Assembly (NCBI RefSeq): GCF_000384315.1
Contig: NZ_ARVW01000001.1
Span: forward strand, 124,001-188,000
Source of the DNA: Amycolatopsis nigrescens CSC17Ta-90
GTDB taxonomy: Bacteria > Actinomycetota > Actinomycetes > Mycobacteriales > Pseudonocardiaceae
Reading direction: 5' to 3'
DNA: 64,000 bases
Shown here one piece after another: positions 57,542 through 64,000 of this stretch. Position numbers and translations under genes: made by a program. A model generated the notes under the pieces. That model made no database searches, had not been told where the DNA came from, and was given only the letters and a program-made list of their open reading frames with translations. How positions within the stretch are numbered: the stretch's first letter is position 1; each line of letters starts with the position of its first letter.

Positions 57542-57955
57542 ATGGACACAGCAACAACCGACGACCCGGCCGAGCCGAGTCAGGCGGCGGCGATCCGCCT
57601 TGCCGCCACCCTGCTCGTCGGCGGCAGCCTCCACTTCCTCACCCCGAAGTTCTTCGACAGCATCATTCCGCCGGTCCTGCCGGGCAACCCGCGGGCCTAC
57701 ACCTACCTTTCCGGAGCCGTCGCACTCAGCACCGGAACGGGCCTGTGCTTCCCCCGCACACGACGGGTTTCCGCCGGCCTGGCCGGGGTGTTCTTCGTCG
57801 CCGTGATGCCCGCCAAGGTGCAGATGGCCGCCGACTGGTGGCGCAGCGACAGCAAATCCTTACCCGCCAAGCTCGGCGGCATCGCCCAGCTGTTCTGGCA
57901 GGTCCCCCTCGTCACCGAAGCCCGCAAAGCCCGGCGCAACGCCAAAGGACGGTGA
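57542..57955 (+). CDS. DoxX-like small membrane protein
   Basis: The 137-residue protein has about four hydrophobic helices. HFLTPKFFDSIIPPVLPGNPR near residue 40 is the DoxX-like signature (HF..P.FF..I.PP.LP). GLAGVFFVAVMPAKVQMAADW follows. The family is uncharacterised, linked to redox or membrane-lipid stress in some actinomycetes. The gene stands alone with its own promoter. Confidence 0.8.
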   Translation: MDTATTDDPAEPSQAAAIRLAATLLVGGSLHFLTPKFFDSIIPPVLPGNPRAYTYLSGAVALSTGTGLCFPRTRRVSAGLAGVFFVAVMPAKVQMAADWWRSDSKSLPAKLGGIAQLFWQVPLVTEARKARRNAKGR

Positions 57956-58045
57956 CCAGCCCGTTCCACAACGAAAGCGCACACCGGAATTGTTCGGTGC
58001 TCCTCGCGGTTACCCGGATGGGTATGGATTCCGTGGAGGTCCCTG

Positions 58046-58615
58046 ATGTCTTACGCCGTTCTGCCCTCGGTCGCTTCCTGGCGGCACGAGGGCGCTCGCG
58101 CAGGGTTCGAGGTCGCGTTCTTCGCCGCCGATGACCGCGGTCCACGGATCGAAGGCACCACCACGGCCACTGAGGACGGAAAGTCCTGGATCGTGAACTA
58201 CGAGATCCAACTGGACAGGTCATGGCTGACCAGATCCGCGCGGATCACCGGACGCAGCGACGACCGCACCGTCGTCACCGTGATTGAGGCGGACGGCATG
58301 GGCCATTGGCAGGTCGACGGTGTTGCCGCGCCTCATCTGCAGGGATGCCTGGATCTTGATTTGGAGGCATCGGCGATGACCAACACCTTCCCCGTGCACC
58401 GGTTGCGCCTGCCCGTCGACCGTGCGGTGGCCGCGCCGGCTGCCTACGTCCGTGCGATCGGTCTGGCGGTGGACCGTTTGGAACAGACCTATTCACGTTC
58501 CGGCGAAGGGCAATACAACTACGCCGCACCCGAATTCAACTTCGCCTGCCACTTGGTCTACGACCAGCACGGCCTCATCCTCGAATACCCCGGCATCGCC
58601 ACCCGTGTCCACTGA
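58046..58615 (+). CDS. Putative glycolipid-binding domain protein
   Basis: The 189-residue protein fits the glycolipid-binding (PF06475-like) family: PSVASWRHEGARAGFEVAFF at the start, IEGTTTATEDGKSWIVNYEIQLDRSWLTRSARI, GHWQVDG and CLDLDLEASAMTNTFPVHRL, ending HLVYDQHGLILEYPGIATR. These are beta-rich cytosolic proteins of unclear function. The ATG follows GGAGGTCCCTG. The next gene, a hydrolase, lies 61 bases further in the same direction. Confidence 0.82.
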   Translation: MSYAVLPSVASWRHEGARAGFEVAFFAADDRGPRIEGTTTATEDGKSWIVNYEIQLDRSWLTRSARITGRSDDRTVVTVIEADGMGHWQVDGVAAPHLQGCLDLDLEASAMTNTFPVHRLRLPVDRAVAAPAAYVRAIGLAVDRLEQTYSRSGEGQYNYAAPEFNFACHLVYDQHGLILEYPGIATRVH

Positions 58616-58676
58616 CCACACGCGGCTCCACGATCCCGCGGATCCGGCCGGGTGTTCGCTGAGTAGGGTGGCATCC

Positions 58677-59447
58677 GTGGCGAACATCCAACTCGGCGAC
58701 GTCCTGACCTGGTACGACGACCACGGCGACCAAGACAGCGAACCGGTCGTGCTGCTGCACAGCGCCTTCGTGGATTCACGGATGTTCGCTCCCGCCCTGC
58801 CCAGACTTGGCGAGCGCTTCCACGTCTTCACCGTGGACCGGCGCGGGCACGGCCGGACGCCGGATGTCGACGGCCCGATCACCTACGAGCTGATGGCCCA
58901 GGACATGATCGCGTTCCTGGAAAAGGTGGTCGAGGGACCGGCGCACCTTGTCGGCCACAGCGACGGTGCCATCGTGGCGATGATCGTCGCGCTCCGCCGG
59001 CCCGATCTGGTGCGGAAACTCGTCCTGATCAGCGGCAACTTCCGCTACGACGGCCTGGTTCCCGGCGTGCTCGAAGGGTTCGCCGACGAGGTCGTGCTGG
59101 ACGTCCTGGGCCCTCGCTACGGCCAGGTCTCCCCCGACGGTGAAGCCCACTTTCCCGTGGTGGTACGAAAACTGCTGCGGATGGCGGCGCAGGAGCCGAC
59201 CCTGACCGAAGGCGACCTCGCCGACATCAGCGCCCGCACGCTCGTGGCAGCCGGCGACGACGACGCGGTGACCCTGGAACACACGATCGCGCTCTACCGC
59301 GCGATCCCCGACTCGGAACTGGCGATCGTGCCCGGCACCTCCCATCTCCTGGTGATGGAGAAACCGGACGAGGTCTACGCGCTCGTCACCGACTTCCTCG
59401 TCAACGACCCCATCCTCACCAGACAACCGATCCGCCGCGCCCCCTAA
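58677..59447 (+). CDS. Alpha/beta hydrolase
   Basis: The 256-residue enzyme has PVVLLHSAFVDSRMF (oxyanion side), VDRRGHGRT, the nucleophile elbow LVGHSDGAIVAM, an acid in AAGDDDAVTLEH and the His in GTSHLLVMEKP. It looks like a small soluble esterase or C-C hydrolase. GTG 58677 is the best start (a second GTG is nine bases upstream); the open frame further up is a shadow of the preceding gene. Substrate unknown. Confidence 0.85.
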   Translation: MANIQLGDVLTWYDDHGDQDSEPVVLLHSAFVDSRMFAPALPRLGERFHVFTVDRRGHGRTPDVDGPITYELMAQDMIAFLEKVVEGPAHLVGHSDGAIVAMIVALRRPDLVRKLVLISGNFRYDGLVPGVLEGFADEVVLDVLGPRYGQVSPDGEAHFPVVVRKLLRMAAQEPTLTEGDLADISARTLVAAGDDDAVTLEHTIALYRAIPDSELAIVPGTSHLLVMEKPDEVYALVTDFLVNDPILTRQPIRRAP

Positions 59448-59466
59448 CCGAACAGGGGCGTCGCGA

Positions 59467-60081
59467 TCAAGTGGGGCGAGTCGCGTTCAAGCCGGCGAGC
59501 AGAATGCCCAGCGCATAACGGAAGTTGTCCGCCGCCGTGGTTCCGGCTGCGTGCCGCTCCCGCATGCCACGGGCCATCAGCGGGAACGGGATCGTCGAGA
59601 TTACGGCTACTTCGTCGGAACGGTCGGGCATGGTCTGCTCCTCCACGGCCCGGCCGAGGATGAAGTGGACCAGGACGCCAGCGGCCCGGGTGGCGTCGGC
59701 GAGCGGGAATCCTGCCCGGTGTAAGACCTCCACTGTGCGTTCGGCGAATTCGCCGAGTGCGCGGGCCACCCTCAGGTCGGCGCCAAGCGCGACACGCGGA
59801 CCGTCGCGGTGGCTGAGCAGCGCGGCGCGCAGCGCAAACCCGGCGTCCTCTAGCCACTTCAGCCAGGGAGTACCGGGGGCCGGCAGCTGGGCGATGACCG
59901 GAGCCACGATGGCGTCGGCCATGTGGTCCAGCAGCGCGCGCTTGTTGGTGAAGTGCCAGTACAGCGCGGGCGCCTTGACTCCGAGCTCGGTCGCGACGCG
60001 CCGAACGGTGAGCTTGTCGAGTCCGTCGGCTTCCAGCAGAGCCAACGCCGCCCGCACAGCGTCCCCGACCGAGATCGGCAT
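59467..60081 (-). CDS. TetR-family regulator (TetR_C type)
   Basis: The 204-residue protein has the TetR head LTVRRVATELGVKAPALYWHFTNKRALLDHMADAI, typical of the true TetR/tetracycline-type group, and a TetR_C-like ligand domain (VHFILGRAVEEQ). The ATG follows AAGGAGG. It is divergent from a flavin monooxygenase; the shared gap holds two identical palindromes, so it surely regulates both. Confidence 0.9.
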   Translation of the reverse strand: MPISVGDAVRAALALLEADGLDKLTVRRVATELGVKAPALYWHFTNKRALLDHMADAIVAPVIAQLPAPGTPWLKWLEDAGFALRAALLSHRDGPRVALGADLRVARALGEFAERTVEVLHRAGFPLADATRAAGVLVHFILGRAVEEQTMPDRSDEVAVISTIPFPLMARGMRERHAAGTTAADNFRYALGILLAGLNATRPT

Positions 60082-60099
60082 CGATTCCTCCTTGACACC

Positions 60100-60137
60100 T
60101 TAACTAGTTAAATGCAGGGTAGCACTTAACTAGTTAA
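60100..60137. promoter_or_regulatory. Twin perfect TetR operators
   Basis: TTAACTAGTTAA occurs at 60100-60111 and 60126-60137, 26 bases apart. The right copy runs straight into the AGGAGG ribosome site of the monooxygenase gene, so a bound repressor would block both transcription starts. Confidence 0.85.
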
Positions 60138-60146
60138 GGAGGCGCA

Positions 60147-61646
60147 GTGGACGCTGATGTGATCGTCGTCGGGGCCGGGCCGGTGGGGCTGCTCCTCGCC
60201 GCTGAGCTCCGCCTCGGCGGAGCCCACCCGGTCGTGGTGGAACGGCTGGGCGAACCCGCCGCGCAAACGAAGGCGCGCGGCATCGGCCCGCTGGCCACTG
60301 AAGCGCTGCGGCGGCGCGGGCTCGGCCCACAACTGGACGAGGCGCACCACGGTGGCGCGCGCGACTTCGCCCGCGACCACGGCAGCACGCTCGGTCACTT
60401 CGCCAACATCCACAAGCTCATCCCGGACCAGCAGCGGCGGAGCACGCTGATCTGGCAACCGGAATTGGAACGCGTGCTCACCGCGCACGCCGAGCTGCTC
60501 GGGGTGCCGATTCTGCGCGGACACGAGGTCGTCGAGCTCGAATCCGATGTGGACGGTGTGGCGGTCGTAGCGAAGGCACCGCAGGGCGAGCGAAGGCTGC
60601 GCGCGCCCTATGTGGTGGGCTGCGACGGCGGCCGCAGCACGGTCCGCAAACTCGCCGGATTCCACTTTCCGGGGACTCCGCCGCTGCTGCGGACGATCGC
60701 AGGGCGGGTGCGATTCGCCGGTGACGTCCCCGCCGCGGGGCGATACGCCACCGGCACGTTCATGTGCGGCGGCAGCATGGCCGGCGTCTCCGAGCTCGCG
60801 CTGGCCGAGGAACCGCGCAGCCCGGTGACCGCCGGCGAGCTGGCCGACGCGATTCGACGAGTCACCGGCGCCGACGTCGGCATCGAGGAGCTTCACGACG
60901 ACCGCCGGGCCGGCGACCAGGCCCGCCAGGTCGACACCTACCGCCGCGGACGGGTACTGGTACTGCTCGCAGGCGATGCGGCACACGTGCACTCGCCCAG
61001 CGGCGGGCAGGGACTGAACCTCGGGCTGCTGGACGCGGTGAACCTCGGCTGGAAGCTGGCCGCTTTCGTGTGTGGCGACGCGCCCGAAGCTCTGCTCGAC
61101 ACCTACACCCGCGAACGGCATCCCGCGGGCGAAGCGGTGCTGCGCAACACCCGAGCCCAGTCCGCACTGCTGGCTCCCGGTCCCCACGTCGACGCGCTGA
61201 GGGAGATCATCGAGGAGCTGCTGGACATTCCGGCGGCGAACCGATACTTCACCGAGCTGTTGTCCGCCGTGAACCTCCGCTACGAGTTCCCCTACCCCGC
61301 ACAAGACCCGGTCGGCCAGCACTGCCCTGACCTCGAACTCCGGGACGACGAGGGCAAACCGTCACGGCTGTCCGACCACACGCGGTCCGGCCGCGGACTG
61401 CTCCTGCTCACGCCGCAAACACGGGAGCTCGCGCGGTACGCGACCAGCCAGATCGAGGTCGTCCCGGTGACGAATACCGATCCGCTACTCCTCCGCCCCG
61501 ACGCCGTCGTGGCCTGGGCATCGAGCAACCACGACTCGCTCAAGGTCGCCTTGGAAACCTGGTTCGGCCCACCCGCTTTCACCAGCGCAAGAAGCGCCCA
61601 TGCCCCTCGGCACGCGGCATCCTGGACACCATGGCCCGCTACCTGA
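60147..61646 (+). CDS. FAD-dependent aromatic monooxygenase
   Basis: The 499-residue protein is a class A flavin hydroxylase: VIVVGAGPVGLLLAAEL (FAD GxGxxG), CDGGRSTVRKLAG (DG motif) and LLAGDAAHVHSPSGGQGLNLGLLDA (GD motif), then a thioredoxin-like C-terminal domain. This form is found in polyketide tailoring and antibiotic-inactivating enzymes (rifampicin monooxygenase, tetracycline-degrading TetX-like relatives). The GTG follows AGGAGG. With the TetR-type regulator it looks like an inducible detoxification unit for an aromatic drug or metabolite. Confidence 0.88.
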   Translation: MDADVIVVGAGPVGLLLAAELRLGGAHPVVVERLGEPAAQTKARGIGPLATEALRRRGLGPQLDEAHHGGARDFARDHGSTLGHFANIHKLIPDQQRRSTLIWQPELERVLTAHAELLGVPILRGHEVVELESDVDGVAVVAKAPQGERRLRAPYVVGCDGGRSTVRKLAGFHFPGTPPLLRTIAGRVRFAGDVPAAGRYATGTFMCGGSMAGVSELALAEEPRSPVTAGELADAIRRVTGADVGIEELHDDRRAGDQARQVDTYRRGRVLVLLAGDAAHVHSPSGGQGLNLGLLDAVNLGWKLAAFVCGDAPEALLDTYTRERHPAGEAVLRNTRAQSALLAPGPHVDALREIIEELLDIPAANRYFTELLSAVNLRYEFPYPAQDPVGQHCPDLELRDDEGKPSRLSDHTRSGRGLLLLTPQTRELARYATSQIEVVPVTNTDPLLLRPDAVVAWASSNHDSLKVALETWFGPPAFTSARSAHAPRHAASWTPWPAT

Positions 61647-61876
61647 CCGTGCACCTACCCGAAATGTCGTCCGCCTGCTACACCGAGCTGGTGTGGCTGG
61701 AGGTCGACGCGCTGCGCGATGCCGGGCTGATCAGCCGCGCGACCATCGCCGTGGACCAGCTGCCGGACCGCCTGGACGATAAAACGCCCCGCACCTCCCG
61801 CGACGGCGGGGTGAGGTTGTTACGAAGCGGCGGCCGACTGCATATGGTGAGAACTTCGATACAGGAGGTGGGACCG
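61647..61876. other. Spacer before the peptide gene, with possible fossil frame
   Basis: A frame from ATG 61631 runs in phase into the peptide gene and includes EVDALRDAGLISRATIAVDQLP, which looks protein-like, but it has no ribosome site and overlaps the monooxygenase end. A small hairpin (CCCCGC/GCGGGG near 61787-61811) lies in it. I treat it as a decayed or non-coding leader. Confidence 0.4.
61820..61848 (+). promoter_or_regulatory. Possible promoter of the peptide/methyltransferase pair
   Basis: TTACGA (61820-61825), 17 bases, TATGGT (61843-61848). The leader to the peptide ATG would be about 22 bases and holds the AGGAGGT ribosome site. Confidence 0.5.
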
Positions 61877-61990
61877 ATGGGTGGCGAAGACGACAAGGGC
61901 ACCAAGGACGACGGCCAGCATTCGCTGGAAGACGACAAGAAAACCGGTAAGACCGGCGATGACATCGACCCGAGCGAGTACGGCAAGTAG
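61877..61990 (+). CDS. Asp-rich small peptide, candidate imiditide-type RiPP precursor
   Basis: A 37-residue peptide with 9 Asp, 3 Glu, 6 Lys and 7 Gly and no Cys. It starts MGGEDDKGTKDDG and ends DIDPSEYGK. It has a near-perfect ribosome site (AGGAGGT, 61863-61869) seven bases upstream, far better than any longer start in the frame. Its TAG shares a base with the GTG of the PIMT-like gene, so the two are coupled. In imiditides and some graspetides, such a methyltransferase converts one Asp of the precursor, often before Gly, to aspartimide; Asp12-Gly13 is the candidate. No macrocyclase is nearby, which fits imiditides. Function is inferred from layout; an unrelated small protein remains possible. 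Confidence 0.68.
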   Translation: MGGEDDKGTKDDGQHSLEDDKKTGKTGDDIDPSEYGK

Positions 61991-63132
61991 TGCGGACCGA
62001 TCTTGAGGGCCCGGCCAGGCTGGCCGCCGCCCTGGCCGCGGCCGGGGACCTTCCGAACCAGTTGCGCCCGGTGATGGAGCGAGTGGACCGCGGCTGTTTC
62101 ATCCCGGAGCGGATCTGGGCCCGGCAGGACGACGACGGTCCTTACCGGCCGATCGATCACCAGGCCGAGCCGCAGCGGTGGGCGGAGGCGGTCTACTCCG
62201 ACACCGTGGTCGTGACCCAGTTCGACGACGGGCGCACGACCTGGCCCGAGGTAGGGCGGCAGCCCTCGTGCTCGGCGTCCCAGCCCTCCGCTGTGGCCGG
62301 CATGCTGCTCGCCCTCGACCTGCGGCCGGGCCAGCACGTGCTGGAGATCGGCACCGGCACCGGCTACAACGCGGCGCTGCTCGCCGAACTCGTCGGCCCG
62401 CACGGGTCGGTGACCACACTCGAGGTCGACCGGGACGCGGCGACCGCGGCCCGGGACGCGCTGCGCAACAGCGGCCACGACCGCGTCGACGCGCAACTCG
62501 CCGACGGCACCACCGAACTCGGCGGCGGCGTCTCCTTCGACCGCGTCATCGCGACCGCCGGGGTACGCCTTGGCCGGCTGCCGTACTGGTGGGTGCAGCA
62601 CACCAACCCCGGCGGAGTGATCCTCGCGCCGATGCGCGCCGATCTCGCCTCGGGCCCGCTAGTCCGGTTCCTCGTCGACGACGGCACCGCCCGTGGACAC
62701 GCTTTGCCTGACCTGCAAGTCGGATTCATGGAAATCCGTTCACACCGCGTTCCCGAAGCGGGCCTGGCCGAGCTGCGCTGGAACGATCCCCGCGCGGACA
62801 TCACCTACACAACACTCGCGCCCTGGGTTCCACTCCTGGCGGATGACCACCGCTGGCCGATCGCCGTAGCCCTGCCATCCTGCCGCTACGCGGTATGGAA
62901 GAAGAACGGCGAACGGCCCGGCGTGGCCTGGCTGATCGATCCACTATCCAGTTCCTGGGCGAGCATCGTCGCCCACGACGACACCCGCTTCCTAGTACGG
63001 CAATCCGGACCGCGCCGACTGTGGAACGAAGCCGAAACCGCCTACCTCTGGTGGCAGAAACACGGCTCACCCCCACTCGAAGCATGGGAATGGACCATTA
63101 CCGTCAACCGGCAGACGATTCACCTGCCCTGA
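61990..63132 (+). CDS. PIMT-like O-methyltransferase of RiPP type
   Basis: The 380-residue protein is a protein-L-isoaspartate methyltransferase homologue with a large addition. The N-terminal part (LAAALAAAGDLPNQLRPVMERVDRGCFIPERIW) and VYSDTVVVTQ resemble enzymes next to ATP-grasp or imiditide peptides. The PIMT substrate loop is SCSASQPSAVAGML (93-106); SAM motif I is HVLEIGTGTGYNAALLAEL (117-135), then VSFDRVIATAGV. Housekeeping PIMT ends near residue 220; here about 150 residues follow, rich in Trp, likely to bind the peptide. GTG 61990 overlaps the peptide stop. Its expected job is to methylate one Asp of the peptide, which then closes to aspartimide. Confidence 0.85.
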   Translation: MRTDLEGPARLAAALAAAGDLPNQLRPVMERVDRGCFIPERIWARQDDDGPYRPIDHQAEPQRWAEAVYSDTVVVTQFDDGRTTWPEVGRQPSCSASQPSAVAGMLLALDLRPGQHVLEIGTGTGYNAALLAELVGPHGSVTTLEVDRDAATAARDALRNSGHDRVDAQLADGTTELGGGVSFDRVIATAGVRLGRLPYWWVQHTNPGGVILAPMRADLASGPLVRFLVDDGTARGHALPDLQVGFMEIRSHRVPEAGLAELRWNDPRADITYTTLAPWVPLLADDHRWPIAVALPSCRYAVWKKNGERPGVAWLIDPLSSSWASIVAHDDTRFLVRQSGPRRLWNEAETAYLWWQKHGSPPLEAWEWTITVNRQTIHLP

Positions 63133-63550
63133 CGAGCAGACCCACCGGACAAAGCGCTACAAGTGCTGCTTTTGACGATGTCGCTGATCGTCGAGGGCTG
63201 GTGGTGATGCGGTGCAGCGCGCGCCAGCGACCGGTCAGCAGAACGAACCCGCGCTCGCGGAGGACCCCAGTTCGTGAATCGCGGATTTGACCACGGATCA
63301 ACGAAATCGGATCATCAACAGCTGCCCAAACATGAATTTGCGTGTTGCCGTCGGTTAGGACTAGGGCCAGCACACCGTACTTCTCCTCTACTACAGCACC
63401 GAACGTTCCCTCTTCGGTTTCGCGATAGCTGATGATAGATCTGCATGGCGGCACGGGGGTGTACTGAAAAGGGCATGGAGTCCCCTCGCTCTCTCGCCGT
63501 ACGGGATCACCGGTACGCGGCGAGGGGGTGAGGTTTTGTTTGCGGGACAA
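63104..63550 (-). CDS. Hypothetical protein at the island edge (doubtful)
   Basis: The frame has a protein-like core (EEGTFGAVVEEKYGVLALVL and IHVWAAVDDPISLIRG) in DNA of visibly lower GC. Only weak starts exist (TTG 63550, GTG 63454) and the 3' end overlaps the methyltransferase gene by 29 bases. I do not recognise a family. It may be a remnant of the element whose integrase tail lies at 63757. Confidence 0.35.
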   Translation of the reverse strand: MSRKQNLTPSPRTGDPVRRESEGTPCPFQYTPVPPCRSIISYRETEEGTFGAVVEEKYGVLALVLTDGNTQIHVWAAVDDPISLIRGQIRDSRTGVLRERGFVLLTGRWRALHRITTSPRRSATSSKAALVALCPVGLLVRAGESSAG

Positions 63551-63756
63551 GACGCCGCACTCAGTACGGCGGACGGCGCTGTGGGTTCTTTGCGGTTAGG
63601 TAACCCGGCCCCGCGGTGCCGAGAGATTCGGACTTTGCTGCCCATCAGCGTACCCACCTGTCGCCCACGCGCGCACGATCGGCACCGCGTCCAATAGGAC
63701 GGAGGCCGTGAACACGTTGCCGTCTCTGTCCTCCGGGTAGTCGGTGTGGAACAAAG
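63551..63756. other. Decayed sequence at the island edge
   Basis: On the minus strand a short stretch reads HTDYPEDRDGNVFTASVLLD, protein-like but without start or context. It stops near the integrase fragment, suggesting a junction close to 63750. No intact gene. Confidence 0.4.
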
Positions 63757-63906
63757 GTGCGCGCGGCGATCGAACGGTTCGCGGCCGAGCTGACCGGAAC
63801 CATGGACAGCGCCATGGACGCTGCCCCCAATTTGCCCCCAGTTGATCAAGAAGCGAAAGGAGGAAAGATCGTCTACATAGACGGATTTCGCAGGTCAGCG
63901 GGCTAG
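63757..63906 (+). pseudogene. Tyrosine integrase, C-terminal remnant
   Basis: About 49 codons are left: an amphipathic helix (RAAIERFAAELTGTMDSAMD), then GGKIVYIDGFRRSAG and stop. Tails of this kind end integrases of actinomycete elements that insert in tRNA genes. The catalytic region with the nucleophilic Tyr is missing. It points toward the tRNA gene ten bases away, as expected for an element inserted there and later lost. Confidence 0.55.
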
Positions 63907-63915
63907 CTAGAGCGG

Positions 63916-63989
63916 TGGGCCGGGCGGGGCTCGAACCCGCGGCCAAGGGATTATGAGTCCCCTGCTCTAACCAACTGAGCTACCGGCCC
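63916..63989 (-). tRNA. tRNA with CAT anticodon (Ile2 or elongator Met)
   Basis: Minus strand, 74 bases, without encoded CCA. The acceptor stem GGGCCGG pairs with CCGGCCC. D arm GCTC..GAGC, anticodon stem GGGGA/TCCCT around CTCATAA, T arm GCGGG TTCGAGC CCCGC, discriminator A. The variable loop and anticodon stem resemble tRNA-Ile2 (CAT read as lysidine-AT) more than elongator Met. A start tRNA is excluded because the 1-72 pair is G-C. Confidence 0.9.
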
Positions 63990-64000
63990 CTGCGGCACCA

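Noticed and set aside
9997..63132. CRISPR array, insertion sequence or transposase
   Set aside because: No spaced repeat series, no transposase motif and no terminal inverted repeats with target duplication were found.
61990..63132. Methyltransferase of FxLD lanthipeptide type
   Set aside because: The peptide beside it has no Cys and no FxLD motif, and no lanthionine dehydratase or cyclase is present.

Overview
The window looks like chromosomal DNA of a high-GC actinomycete. Third codon positions are almost all G or C, GTG and TTG starts are common, stop and start codons often overlap (ATGA or GTGA), there are LAL-type LuxR, LacI, IclR and TetR regulators, and the metabolism includes F420/LLM enzymes. 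Long intergenic hairpins containing GTGAGTG and the overall gene style suggest Pseudonocardiaceae, perhaps Amycolatopsis. That placement is inference, because there is no rRNA or marker gene here.

Layout. (1) 1-4826: tail of an alpha/beta hydrolase, a DUF222/HNH nuclease, a MerR-type promoter driving an F420-type oxidoreductase, then a lower-GC stretch with a secreted bulb-type lectin, an orphan gene and a frameshifted mini membrane protein. (2) 4827-9910: amine-use operon (amidohydrolase, flavin amine oxidase, APC permease) with a divergent TetR gene and a perfect palindromic operator. (3) 9997-21228: an AhpD-like gene, then a nine-gene operon on the minus strand: LacI, two sugar ABC permeases, binding lipoprotein, two ADP-ribosylglycohydrolases, a TIM-barrel/SUMF fusion, a class III CoA-transferase and a CitE-type lyase. 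(4) 21407-28427: SDR and NTF2-like genes divergent from a LAL regulator, then two exported TAP-type peptidases. (5) 28429-32275: ABC-2 exporter plus OmpR-type two-component system, with direct repeats in front of both parts. (6) 32373-38174: membrane protein, LLM oxidoreductase, secreted repeat protein, TetR with a DinB-type thiol enzyme, TerC.

(7) 38436-57443 is a catabolic region run by three IclR regulators. A YdiJ-like FAD/Fe-S dehydrogenase lies opposite a hydroxyacid-oxoacid transhydrogenase and an MHS transporter. Beside it are Pta, a SauU-like MFS transporter, an acylating aldehyde dehydrogenase (SauS-like), an ADP-forming two-subunit acyl-CoA ligase and Xsc. Together these give a complete inferred route from sulfoacetate to acetyl-CoA plus sulfite. 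A CobS/CobT-like AAA+/VWA pair without CobN is embedded in the same cluster. (8) 57542-63132: small DoxX-like, glycolipid-binding and hydrolase genes, a TetR/flavin-monooxygenase pair with twin operators, and a compact peptide locus. In that locus a 37-residue, Asp-rich peptide is translationally coupled to a PIMT-like methyltransferase, the minimal layout known for imiditide (aspartimide) RiPPs. (9) 63133-64000: decayed island edge with a tyrosine-integrase tail next to a CAT-anticodon tRNA.

The most interesting candidates are the imiditide-like locus, the sulfoacetate route with its CobST partner, and the ADP-ribosylglycohydrolase/SUMF/CoA operon. All functions are read from sequence by eye; no database search was run.
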